This document shows, one piece after another, positions 9,853 through 23,045 of a stretch of DNA of 64,000 nucleotides. Every line of letters starts with the position of its first letter. Positions within the stretch are counted from its first letter, which is position 1. The DNA is from Lunularia cruciata (lineage: Eukaryota > Streptophyta > Marchantiopsida > Lunulariales > Lunulariaceae). Both the position numbers and the translations under genes were made by a program. The notes under the pieces are model-generated. The model was not told where the DNA came from, made no database searches, and worked only from the letters and a program-made list of their open reading frames with translations. The stretch spans positions 57,018,552-57,082,551 of the forward strand of contig OX419756.1 of NCBI GenBank assembly GCA_948567375.1, written 5' to 3'.

Positions 9853-9934
9853 GCGACCACGTAGAACACATGAAGGATGGACCCATCGAGCTGTACAAGG
9901 GAGAGACAGAGAGGTAAAATGGGGCTAGGCCCCA
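9853..9934 (-). repeat. Structured repeat SR, copy A
   Basis: Read on the minus strand: a hairpin TGGGGCCTAGCCCCA (stem TGGGGC/GCCCCA, loop CTA) followed by TTTTACC, then about 56 bp later CTACGTGGTCGC. Upstream flank ATACTATTG is shared with copy D. Confidence 0.6.
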
Positions 9935-10618
9935 ATAGTATTGATATGAAGCCAAAGCGTAGATCAATCATTTACCAATATTCTGAAAGCATTCTAGTTG
10001 GAGGCCGAACACCATAAATGGACATTTGGGGTTGCGATATGTGTTGCTTCATAAGAGATAGAGAGGACTGTACACCTATGAAATACTAATCCGGTGTCCA
10101 TGAGCAAAGTTTGCTGACGGTAATGGAAGGTGAAATCTTCTCTTCTTACACACCAGACCCATGCTTTCGCAATTCCCACCTCATTCCATGAAACGGTACG
10201 GTAACCCATTCCAAGCCACTTGCTTTAAGGTTCCAAAACATGTCCATTTAATTGATTAAATAAAACTGCTTAAGCTCCCAGCGTCTACGATCAAAGCTAT
10301 CTCCGCAGTCAATGATCCGAGTCACTCATGTCGGGGAGGCACTGATATTCACGGAAAGTTTACTTGGTTTAGATTGGAAAGGTGTGATAAAGTTGAATAT
10401 TATCCATCTTCAATTTACACAATAGAAAGATTGTGATAGACTGAGAAATACTATTTGAGCTTGATGACTTTATATCACTAGGGGTTTTCTAAATGCATTA
10501 TGCTTTCATGGCCTTCCATTGCTTGTGCGACATCGTGCTTGTCTTTGACCTTTACCTTGTAAGGGAAGAGTGAGTAGCGAAAGGATCCAAGTTAGGGTGG
10601 TTTACACTCGAGAAAGCA

Positions 10619-10700
10619 CTAGATATATGCAACACTTATCGAAGTCATTATCCATCTCAAACTAGATATACGCAACACTTATCAAAGTCATTATCCATCA
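10619..10700 (+). repeat. 43-bp direct tandem duplication
   Basis: CTAGATATATGCAACACTTA at 10619 recurs at 10662 with a few substitutions; both units run on to CATTATCCATC. Two units only. Confidence 0.8.
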
Positions 10701-10757
10701 CATGTATAGCTCGGATATCTTAGGTGCAAGAGTGCAAATTTCTCATGCAGACTTTAC

Positions 10758-10836
10758 TGGGACTTAGTCCCATTTTACCTTTTTCATCTCTCTTGATGAG
10801 GTCTTCCCAAATTTACTTTTTTCTACGCGGTCGCCC
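10758..10836 (+). repeat. Structured repeat SR, copy B
   Basis: Hairpin TGGGACTTAGTCCCA (stem TGGGAC/GTCCCA, loop TTA), TTTTACC, then CTACGCGGTCGCCCC about 51 bp downstream. Relative to copy A the fifth stem pair has changed on both sides (G-C to A-T). Confidence 0.6.
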
Positions 10837-11376
10837 CTTTCCTCACACGTATTCATGTTTTACCCAAGAGTTACAACCTGAAAAGTATTTAAAACTCATG
10901 TGAATCAACCTGAATATATTTGGTTCTCCTGTTGAAAGAGTATATTCAAATACTTTGGCAATAAACATTCTATATCAAGTTTAGAAATCCCCACATTAAT
11001 GACATTTTCTCATGCTTGATTTACTGGATAGTAATAAAACGAAGCTCTCGCAGTAAGAATCTAAATATCTAAAGCTTAAAACCCCAAAAAGAACCAAGCC
11101 CACTTGGATCATATCTTCAAGTAATCTAACCTGGTTATGATTAAAAGAAATAAATCCTAATTTAATATTTATGTTGGTATACATACACAATGCAAATATG
11201 CAAGGTTATAAGCGCTTCCTTTATGAAATCCGTAGTCGCACATTAAAGCTGAACGGAAACCCAGGCATACAACTTAAATGCAGCGTAACGTAACTTAGAT
11301 CATAAATATGACACCAGGAGGGGTGTTAACAGTTATCAATCATGTGGATACCTTTAAGTAATTGATTGAAATTGAT

Positions 11377-11464
11377 TGGGCTTAGCACCATTTTACGTCT
11401 TGTGTTTTATCCTTGTACGGCTTGTTGGTGGGGGTGGGGGCTTGGTTATCCTACGCGGTCGCCC
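11377..11464 (+). repeat. Structured repeat SR, copy C
   Basis: Weaker hairpin TGGGCTTAGCACCA followed by TTTTAC, then CTACGCGGTCGCCCG about 61 bp downstream. Same order and spacing as copy B, 620 bp away in the same orientation. Confidence 0.55.
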
Positions 11465-12711
11465 GTCTCTCTGTTGATTGAAAAGAAATAAATCTTCCTG
11501 GAAAGGAATAACCCAAAAAATGAGCTCCAAGGAGCTTTAACTGCCATCTGAATCAGGCAGGGTTGATTCCTGATTGAGATCAGGACTTGTATAGAAATGA
11601 AGGCCTTGCATGATCCTCAAGTGGACCTTGGGAGTTCGTCGTTCACGGAAGGTAACAGCAACTCTCGAGTCGAAAGCGAACCGTGGGGTGCCTACTATAT
11701 TTCAATGAAAGAAAATGCAATTCAGCTGATTCCTGGAGTATATACGTGCAATCTTACGTTTGAATCCAATCCTCGATCGGATAAGACGACGCCTCCCTCC
11801 TGTCTAGTCACAAGTGTGAATGTATAACCTTCAGGTCACCTTCATCACCTGTCTTCTTGGAGTAGAGGAATAGTTTACTACCGTTATGCCACTCATGAAC
11901 CCTACCTGAAAGCAAAGTAACAACGGGTGTGAATTAACGATAGAAAGGGGGCTAAAGGAGGTCTACATTTCAAAACCTAGAAGGGCACTACTCGAGTAGA
12001 ACCCTCAAGTCATAAATGTTTATACCTGGAAGAATTTTATCCAGATGACATATTCAATGACCTTACATAGATCTAGCAATTGCGCATAGACCAACAGTGT
12101 CGTTCATAACCCACCAACAGAAGTCAGTATGATTGTATCTTCGGTTGCAATGATCAACAGAGACAACCTGGTTCATCCCTCGCCAAAACTTGCTGCATTC
12201 TTACACATATTCCATTCCTTTTTATCATGATGAAGGGTATGTGTTGTCATTCCGAGAAAAGGTAAGGACATATATTTCGCAAAGGAAGTATAGATACTGA
12301 TACTCTTAGAAAATCTCGATCTGTTTCCCTTTTCAAGCTCCTTCATTCTTCAGATGAGAGCACTCGAGTACGTAAGGCCCCCCGCAGATCATACAACACG
12401 ATGAATCCCCTGAATCTCAGAGATGCAGTACACTTTATGGGGCCTATACGTTTGACTGTCTTCAATTTCCGAGCATCCTTGACAGTTAGAATGACAATGT
12501 CCTTGGAATGTGATGATTACCTCTACAAGAAAAACAAATCTAGCTTAGCTAGCGGCTTCGTTTAGTTACTATAGACAGAAGACTACTACTGTACCCTCAA
12601 TTGGCGTATTTCGGTACTTTACCCCCCCGGTTGTAGCCGTAGTTCACCCTGTCTCAAGTCCTATTCTTGCCCCCGCTTTGTGCCATGTGCAATGATTTCT
12701 ACCTCGACTGA

Positions 12712-12738
12712 TGAGAGAGAGAAAGAGAGAGAGAGAGA
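12712..12738 (+). repeat. GA microsatellite
   Basis: An interrupted (GA)n tract of about 27 bp. Similar short tracts occur near 18481 and 26303. Confidence 0.85.
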
Positions 12739-15700
12739 ACTAAAGTCCAAGCAGTAGAACCTAGGTAGAACGTTGTACCCGTGGATAGCAGATGATCCAC
12801 TTGACTTGTAGAGAGGTAGAGAAATTTAATTTTTCATATGGGGCTTGATTTTGTGCAGGACATCATCTTCCTGACCTCGCTCCAGGGGAGAAACGATAGA
12901 GAGAACAAGTAGAGTATGGAACTTGCAAGGCCGTATGTCTGGACGTAGGATGATTCTCATTCTCATAGGTATGATCGTTATGCACTAGTCTAAGTTTAGG
13001 GTGATATGAGCTGGGCGGATTGTCCTGGAGGATTATGATCCCCTGGCATGAGATTCCTCCATTGTGTCTTCCTTCCTCCTGGCTAGAGCTTACATATACT
13101 AACAAAGTGGGACTGACGTTTATTAATATGGTGCGTACTTTCGACGTACAGAGATTCTTCAAGGTACTATGGAAGATTTAAGAACAAGTATAAAGAGAGA
13201 AAATATGGTAACCAAACATAGACAAGAGTTAACTCCAAATGATCAGGAGGCAGGAGATCGTCCTTGAAAGGCGAATGGTGCATGAAGGAAGGACGTACAG
13301 ACAGACCTGTAGACATAGGCGACAGTGAAGACAGTGGCCAGACGCAGATCGGTGCAGTGCAGGGGACGGTAGAAGTAGAAGAAGAAGAAGAAGCAGAAAC
13401 AGAAGCAGAAGCAGTCGGAGGAGGGAGGAAAGGCGCGGGGAGGGAGTCGTAGATCGCCTGCGGTATTGACTGTGTTCAGAGGAACAGTTCGTCAGTTACT
13501 GTTCCATTCTTCACTCATTGAAAGCCACATGAGTTGTCACTGTTGGGAGTCTACGACCGCGAGATGAGAGAAGAAATGGATGGATACTGGCAGGAGGCAG
13601 GGCGTCACCTGGGGCCTGGCATGGCTCCCTGCCTTCCTTGTCGTGATATGTAGGCGACTTGGAACTAGCAAGGGCAAGAATGGCAGGGCAGGGATGGCAA
13701 ATAAATGCGTGTAATTCGAATCTAACCGGCGTGAAACAGGAGTCAGCATTAATTGCAGTTTGCATAGTAGAAGACTTTTTGAAACTTGGGACAGAGGATT
13801 CTACATAGCAGGAGGAAGGATCAAGGAGGAAGAGACACACAACGCAAATCTGCGGCTCTCCCTGCCTGTCCACAATCTCTGACGCTAACTTCACGAGACT
13901 CACGAGCAGCTGTATCGGTTGCTTCCTGTTTAGTTCGAGCAAGCCCCATTAACTCCTCCGCTCGAACCTCGACTCAACCTGTGATGCATCAGACACAGAC
14001 AGAGTCAGTGAAGAGTTCATGGACTAGTGGGATAGTCATGGCTGATTATATTTCGGGATGGCAATTGCTTTCATGCCTTAATCTCAGTGTTACACGGTGG
14101 CTCAGGTAAATAAAACGTGCTTAACAGGTGTGCAACGTTAACTACCGACAATCTGCAGGGACGACCGAGGAGAGTAACGGAGGCTGACAAGGAACCTTTT
14201 CCTGCTAATCGAACTTTTAGTCTTGAGGCGAAACCCGCCGTGGGTATTGTGGCGAAGATTTCGAAAGCTAGAGAGAGTCATGATAGCGAGACATAAAGGA
14301 TTGTGGAGAGAGAGTTAGGAGAGCATTGACTTTGAACGCTAATGAGTGTATGAGTCACCACAACAGGCGTTTGTCTTTTTTGCCATTCTTACCTGAGCAA
14401 AACAAAGTCACTTCGTTTCCGTAAAACGAGTGGGCTTCTCAATAAGGAGAAGATACGTATAATCAGTTACGCACCGCAAACTTAGGTTACCGGTGGCTTA
14501 GCTTACACCTGATTAGACAGAATGATGCCTCTTTTTGTCTGACGTTTGTTCTTCCCCTTGTTAACATCGCCCACAATAATACTGCTCTGCTCAGAACTGT
14601 AAAACCCCTACCTGCGAGCTCTGCTTCAGTCCGTGCGAACCTGCTCGCCTTTTCTCTCTCGCTCTCTCTCTTCCCTTTTCCATCTCTCTATCCACTCAGC
14701 AAGTGGGGTTATTGGTGTACATCCCGGCTCGAACACTTGCTGCTGCATCTTACTAAAGGTTGCAATTGGATCCTTGTCGTTTACTGACGTTGGGTCTTCC
14801 TTCATTTGCCACAGACTTATGGCATTCTTCCTGTCGAGATAGAATGGTTAAAAATATATATAGTTTAGTCAACTGAAGACATGGCGTGACCATAGCTGTG
14901 TACATGACGATCAAGGACGCGAGAGGAGGTAACCATCTCCATCTTTTCCCGGTCAACATCGTCTCTCAGAGAGCGTCCTGGACCTAGGAGCTCCTTACCT
15001 CGAAAGAGTGCTGTGAGCTACTGTTTACGCTTTCACCAATCGTAGAACTTTAAAATTTCCAGTCTGAAACAGCGTTCAGGGTTCAACTGCTCAGCCAAGT
15101 GCAGAAAAGAAAATCTACAGCCACAGCGTCGACATCAGGAGTGAACAGCATTGTTTCCTCACCATGATATCTGTTGTGATCTGAAACATGAGAGTTGGTA
15201 AACAAGGCCAGACTTTTTCATTCTGATTCAGATTCCCATGCAAACCAATCTAATAAGTGACTGCAAAAATACAATCTTTGACACCAGACGCGCTGTTTCC
15301 GTTCCAGAAATGTCTGCCTTTTGCGCAACCAGCACAACTTCTCTCCCGCGAAAGATCGGGTAACAAAGAAATCTGGCCCCCGTGCAGCAGGTATCTTGAA
15401 ATATGACCCTCGTTTCAGATCAGAACAGATATAGTTGCAGGACCTTACTTGACGTCATCGCTGGTTAGCACCGCCAGTGCGAACATTTTGTTTCGTTCAA
15501 GGAAACTAAAGGGAAGCAAGCTGGCAGTGCTGTTCTTTAGTTCTTTTGTTCTTTAGTTCTATGAATTCCGTAAAAAGGATGTTGCCTCTGAAGTTCGTTT
15601 TGTCTAAAGGTAAAGACGATGCCGAGCTCTTGGGATAATCTGCATTTGGGAGAAGTTCTCAACACTAAACTGGTGGCTTTATGGGACATCAAGGCGGAAC

Positions 15701-16404
15701 CGTGTAGAGTGTCCACTCCAACTTTTTCTCTTGTCCTCAGGCCTGGACCTTATCCGCGAGATTGTTCTACTACTCCTATAGTCGGCAGAGAAAATGCTCT
15801 GAGTCTATATCTACCGGCCGATACGTCATCTGTAGCATGGGCCTTCTCGTTAGGGTAAAATTTGATACGTTTCTGGGTCATGGCACGGGTGGAATCTAAC
15901 TTAGATAACTCAATCAAATGGAAGAATGTTGATCTGCCAACAAGGCTTGCCCTTTCTTCTGACTACTGTCTATCGAGAATATATGTATCGTTGATCGATC
16001 CAACTGTGTTGGTAGCTCAGATTGATTCTGCTCAGAATGTTCAGAATGTTCGACCAGAAGACCCTACTGCCAGGCAAACAGGCACTTTGATAAAGCCTGC
16101 ACCTGCCAAACCAAGGAGCAGTTCATCCTTGCAAGAGAGGACGGAGTTGGTTACTTGCAATCCAGGATTCTTTTCTGAACGAAGAAATGCATACCACTGA
16201 GGTCGGGCCACTCTTCACAAAGGGGTGTAATTTGAAGTGTCAGTTATTAGTATGGCAACATCCTTTCAGCAGCAATGTGCGCTGCTGCAGCCCGAGGTTC
16301 CACTTTCCAACGGCGCGCCGAAATAGACTGATTGAACTTGTGATAACCCCGTTCCTGGCAACACCAGAGTGAGTGAGTAGGCATATTCACCTTCTACGTC
16401 GATC

Positions 16405-16550
16405 TCGACAATACCATGTGGCTCTCTTTATGGATTTCTAGACAGCCAGTCAGCAAACTGGATGTCTTCTTTAGTAGATGCATCACCTTCATCGTCCGTA
16501 TTGAAAACACCATGTGGTCTCTCTTTATGAAATTCCAGACAGCCCTTCGG
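16405..16550 (+). repeat. Degenerate ~97-bp tandem repeat
   Basis: The block ACCATGTGG(T)CTCTCTTTATG ... CCAGACAGCC occurs at about 16412 and 16509, with a weaker CCAGACAGC-CTTCGGTC echo near 16688. No coding frame spans the units. Confidence 0.6.
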
Positions 16551-19163
16551 TCGATTTATTATTAGTATCTCCAATTACTGCAGCCTTTAACACTCGTTGT
16601 CAAGTGTCTTTCAAAGTAATGTCTACGCACTCATCTCCATCTTCATTTCGTCTCCTCTCCTCTCTACATACATCTTCAGTAATTTGCCAGACAGCGCTCT
16701 TCGGTCTCTAATTCGTTTGTACATACTGTGAAACCGTTCAGTCCATTCGGCCAGGATTCAGAGATGAATTGTACCTTGCTGGGCCAATAACTTGCTGGCT
16801 TCATAAACTATGTCCTCGTCTCCGCCTTTCTCTGAAGGACTGTTGTGACGTACCCATTGACGAACGAAGAGACAATATCTAGTTTTATTCAGTCTAGTCA
16901 TTCGAGATAAGCTAGATTATGATGCGTGTGCTGTCTGAACAGTGGATCCAGCGCCTCGACACCACAGAGCATATCCCATGTTGGAGTTTTTGATGTCCAC
17001 TTCACACCATTGAACCGCACACAACTTTGAAACTATTTCGTGATATAGCAACGATCTTTGGTGAAACAGAACAAGATTGACAAGTTTGAAAGTGAACGAA
17101 CGGCGTTTAAGTTCAAACCTTCCAATACCGATCAGTGTCAGTAACAGCACCAATGACTTCCTTGTGCCAGGACGATTGGTGATATACTATTATCGTAACT
17201 CTGCAGCATTAGTTTCAACTGTTTCTCTTCGGGAAACTCTTTTAAAGCGGAAACTGTTCTAATTACAATGTTTAACGCAATTTCTCCCACTCACTCAGCC
17301 TAATTACATCAGCCAACAAAAGGGCGAGCACAACATGAATAATTTCGAAATCAGACAAAATATATGGTTATACATGTTCTCACTCGGACTAACTCAGCGA
17401 CGACTCTTAAAATCTTTGAACTCAATTCATTTTGTTCACAATTCGCTTAGCTCCCTTCTTGTAAGTTCGCACTACCGATGTGCCGCTCTCTCTGTAAGGG
17501 CTGCAGTCGCACCTACTTGCGAATCACAAAGAGAACTTCCATGTGAAACTTCAGGAAAGGAGTGAAACATCGAATCAATGAAAGGAAAGCAGAATCCAAT
17601 ATGATCATTCCCATATGAGGGACACAAGTACTGTTGTCGACGACATCATCTTGGTTCTTGAAGTAAAAGTACCATTCGCTCATCGATGCCCTTATTAGTC
17701 TCCTAAAATTTCCTTTAACTCACCTCGAACCGTAATAGTCTCACTGTTTAAGGCAATTAGCCGTTGATATGTGTTTCTATATACCGCAATCGAAGAAAGT
17801 CCATCCATGGTCAGATTCGAATGAGGCTCCTGGACTACCTACAGGTTCAGGCGACTCACAGACTTAGAACGATGGATTTCTTAGAGTCGTGTTGACAGAA
17901 CTGATGTCAAATTCAAATTCAGATTTGGACAAGATATGGATCAAGAAACATATTATCGTACTTTGGAACATTCGCAAAATGTGTCACAATATCCTCTCCT
18001 TTATTCGGAGCATAAGGAGTCCAAAGGTATTCCACCTGGCTTTTATGGGTCAGCTTCGTCGTGTTAATGAATTTATGGGCCTAGATACTGAGTCTAGATA
18101 CAGATACACTGTGCCTAGATACAGAATTCCCTGGTTTGTTTCGATCAAGTTTGTGTGAACGAGGTTGAATTTAGTTTTAATCGCAACACACTGTTGGTCT
18201 GCGGGTTATTATAAGCAGATGTTATTTGAAATAAAGGCTAGGAGAGAAGATAATGCACCTCCTGGAGAGCCGACGAGCTTACGAGCAGAAGCTCCGAGCG
18301 AGGATGTGTTATAACTATCTAGCTAAAAGGCGAAAGAGAGACTGTGGATAGGAAAAGCATCCCTCGAAGAAGTATTCTTATGGAGTATTCAGTACTCTAT
18401 TAGGGTGAGGAACAAATATACATCTGGGGATCACACTTTAAAAAGGGAAAAGATAAAGAAGTATCCATTTTGGGGTACTATGAGAGAGAGGGAGAGAGAA
18501 AGAATCTTTTCCTGTGTTTGAATAGCATATTTCATAGTAGAGAAAAGGGGTATTGTTATGACCGGTCAGAAGTGAGATGAATTAAACCATTGATTCATCT
18601 TATCTTATACCTACTGAAACCATACCTCCTAACATTTTGTGACCATGCAGGGATTCACCAGCAAACCTCTTTAGCAATTGTGAAAGTTGATGAACAGCAA
18701 ACCCTATTATTTGGTAATAATGTAACTGAATGCATCGGATGTATAAGTTTGAATACGCCTTGATAGTATTGCAAATGTGCAGACTTTTGAGGTCAGTGAT
18801 ATGTTGCATTGTGTGCACAGATCAAAATCATGCCCTTAGTCAAGATGGTCTACTTTATCTCCATGGCCAATGAAAGGAATTTCTTGAATAACCTATAGGA
18901 AGGTTAATGTTGTATATTTGACACTAAAAGTGCAAAGCATGCACTCATGTTCTCAATATGATCAATATGCCCAATGAATCATCTAAATAAGTTATATAAG
19001 TCATCGAGATGCTTAGAGAAATTTTCTTGAATAACATATACTAAGGTAAATGGTGCATAGGAAGGTCAAGGGTGCATAATTGAGGCTAAAGTGCATACCG
19101 TTGGAAAATTAAGTCTCCTATTTCATAATAAAGCCAACTCTTTTAAAATCATTGAGAGAAAAT

Positions 19164-19217
19164 TATTTGGAGCCAATATCACTTGGTTATACCTATTTGG
19201 AGCCAATATCACTTGGT
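19164..19217 (+). repeat. 24-bp direct repeat, period 30
   Basis: TATTTGGAGCCAATATCACT(TGGT) occurs twice in succession with a 6-bp spacer. Confidence 0.85.
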
Positions 19218-20131
19218 AACCCATTCACTAACAAATATATTTCATAACCTGCTACTACATACAAAATTTAATTATTACAAGGTAGTGGGAATGAATAAAT
19301 AATAGTTGCAAGATTTAAGCTTCCTTTAATCTACATAGATAAGCCGCTTTCAAATTTTCTTGGGAACTACAATGATTAATGATTGGGAGAACAAAGATGT
19401 GATATCAATAGGATAGATAAATCTTATCTTTGGGAACATCTCAAGTTTAGCTTTTACTTCTCAAGCTTGGTTGGGATCCATATAATGACTCATCCACCTA
19501 ATAAACTAGATATCCTCATCAATACCAATCTTGTATTCAACCGATATGGTTAAAATATCCTTCATCTTTACGTACTTCTAGGTGAAAATTTCCTTGTACT
19601 TCCTTGATAGTACCTTGAGGCAACTCTTAAACGATGGATCCTCCAAGGTTGTACTGATTCTTTCCTTGTGTGGCTTGGACTTTGTACCCAAGTTGAAATC
19701 TTTTACTTGCTCTTTGGGTTAAGTGGTCCAATTTATCACATCTTTGCCTTGTAATGATGAGTTTTGTTTCTTTCAAGTGCTACTTGAGTCCAAATTCAGT
19801 ACTTCTTTGTCTTATAATGATGTCAATGTTGATAAGTCTTAGAACTTAGGAATCTTTGCTCATTAGTATATGATGGTGAGTATATGATGGTGGTTTGTCC
19901 TTCTTTCTTCCTTATGCGAGGAGATTGGATGATGGTAACATCTTCTCTATCACTAGCTTCTATTGCTACAAAGAGGTATTTCCACCATGAATTTATCTTA
20001 TGCTCTATGGATAGTAAGCTCATTTAGGTAGAATGCTGAACTTGACTTCTTCTTTGGACAACTCAATGGTTTCACCTATTTTAGGTAATTTTACTTAACT
20101 AGCAATTTTTCCACCTGTTGGTCATTCATAC

Positions 20132-20171
20132 ACTATTGTTAATTATTTGTAACTATTGTTAATTATTTGTA
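20132..20171 (+). repeat. 20-bp perfect tandem duplication
   Basis: ACTATTGTTAATTATTTGTA is present twice head to tail. Confidence 0.9.
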
Positions 20172-21655
20172 AGGAGTTGATTGGACTTGTTTGCCTTGAC
20201 TGATACCTCTTGACCATAGATCTTGATATATAGAGCATCTTTCTCCCAATCACATAGTATCAAAGCTCATCTATATGTATTTAAAGAGCATGTTATTCTG
20301 ACTTATTTTATTTACTGATATGATAATTATGCTTATGTAGAATAAAGCTTCTCCATTATAAGAGGAATATACATAAAAGCCTATTCTATTCAATCTGTTA
20401 TGTTTTAGCTATACTTCCAAAATTGCACTTGCTATGAGTTGAATGTGGAATGGAGTGCTTCTGTTATAAATAGAAACTTTCTCAAAATTTCCTTTGGTTA
20501 ACCTTATGTTTATCTGCCATCTTGATACAAAGGATTTTGGCTATAAGTTGAAGTAGCCTAGCTTATTCATCTTTGGACATGAGATTCATTCTTGATCCTC
20601 CATGTAGTAGTAGCAAATCCAAAGCTATGACAAGTACTTTTATTTTTGATCATAAATGACTCTATGTTCAAAATTTTGTCTTGCAAGTTACTTGGGCTAT
20701 TTTTGGCCACTCTCAACCTTTGAAGTGTTAATTCATCAAATGATCATGGACTTTCATTATACATGTTGATTCTAGAATATATCACAATATCAACTTGTAA
20801 TTGTGTTTGGCTTCTGTTGAACTGTATACTGTATCACTTACTCTAGAGTATTACTTTTTTAGTTCCTAAGGTTCATTGTTAAATCAGTGGCTTAGACATA
20901 GCAAACCTCAAATGATCCTAATTTCGCCTTATCTTGGTTGTAGTAATTGAGTCACTTCAATAATATCTTGGACTTTCATAGCAAATATTTTTAAGTGCTT
21001 GTTTGTGCATCATGAATCTTTTCTACATGGGTAAGAATTTCAGATATTGGGGTTTGAAATTTTGTAAAGAGAAATTTTGCTGAATTTGCTTGCTTGTCTT
21101 GAGTAGTGGCTAATTAACTTATCTAAGCATTGTTTTTCCATTCTTCTTGCTAAAATTTCCTTTGCTTGATCTTGCTAATGAGTAACTTCCTCTTGGATGT
21201 ATCCACATGTTACCACTTACTATTACCACTTTGATTATTTGTAATAGCTCAAGAAACACACAAGATTGGAACTCTCAGCAAATTTTGATGCCCCAAAGGA
21301 GCACCTTACCTTTATTATATATAGCAAAGAGAATACTCTCAAAGGGAGCTACACCTTTAGATTAGATATATGGATTGGTGAGATGTTGATCCTTGTCCTA
21401 TTTGGTTGATCAAACAAGTTTGACCAAAGAGAATCTTTGAGAATATTTTGGTAGGAAGCTCAAAATAGCTTGGGTGAGGTACCATTTGAATGCTCTCAAT
21501 GAGACAAACAAAAGATTAGAATTAAGATTCCATTTTTATACCTAATTATTTGTGCTTAGGCCTCCAGACTTGGCTCTAAAATTTTGGGTGTGTTTTCTAC
21601 TTATTAGTTGAAGTCCTCTTTTGGTGACTCCTCTCTCTGATCTACTTAGAAAATC

Positions 21656-21711
21656 ATATATATATATATATATATATATCACTAATATATATCACAATCA
21701 TATATATATAT
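21656..21711 (+). repeat. AT microsatellite with interrupted second tract
   Basis: An uninterrupted (AT)n run of about 24 bp, followed by ATATATATCAC-type blocks repeated to 21711. Confidence 0.9.
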
Positions 21712-22828
21712 CACTAAAGATATTACCAAACCAAGTTTCGCATGTAACTAATTTGTCTAGCTAATGGTATTACACTATCTTAGTCTTCTATATTGTTTAT
21801 CATCAATTAGGACAAGATTGATGGATAGGTGTGCACTTCTTATCATAATTAATTTCATGAGCTCCAATGTAGTAATTATTTGCTTCACTTGCCTCTAAAT
21901 TATAATACACATTTGTGAAAATATGCTTCATGGTAGATATCTAGTTTTGCATTATAAGCCATTAAAGATATAGTCTTTATAAATTTTAATTCAATTTCTA
22001 AATCAGTCACTTCTTGCTATGGTTAATAAAGAAAAATATAGGGATTATTATTTTAGAGAATATATTGAGAATAAGAACCAATAATTTTGATTATAGAATA
22101 TTGATTCATCAATTTCTAAGATATTTGACTTTGAAGAAAAGCTCAAAACTCTTAGGTTCACTAGTCCCTTTGAATCAGATATTTCTATAGTCCAAAGAAA
22201 GAGTATGTACAAGATTTTACATGGTAATCCTTATGGTTTATATCTTTTTGCATAATTTTGGACTTAAAATAATTTCACCAAATAACTTTAGGTATTCCAA
22301 TGATTAGTACATTTCTTGATAGGTAAGAATTTCCTGAGTATATAAGTGATGAGGATGTACTCTTCATCCTTTCATTTGCCACTTTCTCTCTCTTATGAGT
22401 TTACTAATAAGTAATATCTTGAGTTTTAGATGTGCCTTGGAATTTAACTATAGATTAGTATCATGGAATTTGATTCCTTGTCTGTTCAACTGTGATGCAC
22501 TAGCTTAACAACACAAAATGGAGATCTATCCTTACTTTCTTAGTATGTAATGCAGTATCCTAACAAAAAAATGGTTCATTTTGATTGAAAGACAAGCTTT
22601 CTTATTAGAAATACTTTGCAAAGAAGATAGTTAGCTATATAGTCTAGCCTATGTTGAATTAGCTTGACCGCCTCTTCCAACCTACCTATTTTAGACTTAC
22701 ATATATTAGTTGTATTCCTTTATAATTTGATTAATTATGGTCCCTCTCATATCTTCATTATTTAGCCCTTAGCTACTATGATCTTCCTCTGATTTAAACT
22801 CTATCAATACCCATTTCCTTAGTTGAGG

Positions 22829-23045
22829 TGGGATGTCATTTTATATTCCTCCCATTTGGGTTTACCAATGCTTATTTTTATGATAGAGGTTTATGATTAT
22901 TCAAACTTTAGTTATGGTGGTCTTTCTCTCATATATTTTATACAAGTACCTATTTTAATTATAAAGGTGATGATGTCATTTTACATTCCTTCCATTTGGG
23001 CTCTACAAATACTAGTTTTGATAGTAGAGGTTTTGATGTATCTTT
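22829..23045 (+). pseudogene. Duplicated reverse transcriptase scrap
   Basis: Two units starting at about 22833 and 22973 (period about 140) each contain a version of the Ty3-type FLPFGLTNA block: the first reads FIFLPFGFTNA, the second FLPFGL followed by a broken sequence. Direct duplication of one fragment, or two nested decayed copies, would both give this. Confidence 0.6.

Larger units (their letters stand above)
8701..18560. other. Low-transposon region without a recognisable gene
   Basis: About 9.9 kb of more balanced base composition than the flanking transposon zones, similar to the region around the release factor gene. Open frames are short (mostly under 145 codons), overlap on both strands and show no domain I know. 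Contents I can name are three copies of a structured repeat (9853-11464), a 43-bp tandem duplication (10619-10700), a GA microsatellite (12712-12738), a purine-rich tract coding only Glu/Ala runs (13370-13440), a CT-rich tract (14650-14690) and a 97-bp degenerate repeat (16405-16550). Spliced genes with short exons or long non-coding transcripts could be hidden here. Confidence 0.5.

Noticed and set aside
10996-11827. Small frames around structured repeat copy C as a gene
   Set aside because: Frames of 64-76 codons on opposite strands, without domains or a consistent splice chain.
13264-13452. Glu/Ala-rich 62-codon frame (EEEEEAETEAEA)
   Set aside because: It is a translation of a GAA/GCA-type purine tract, without conserved context on either side.
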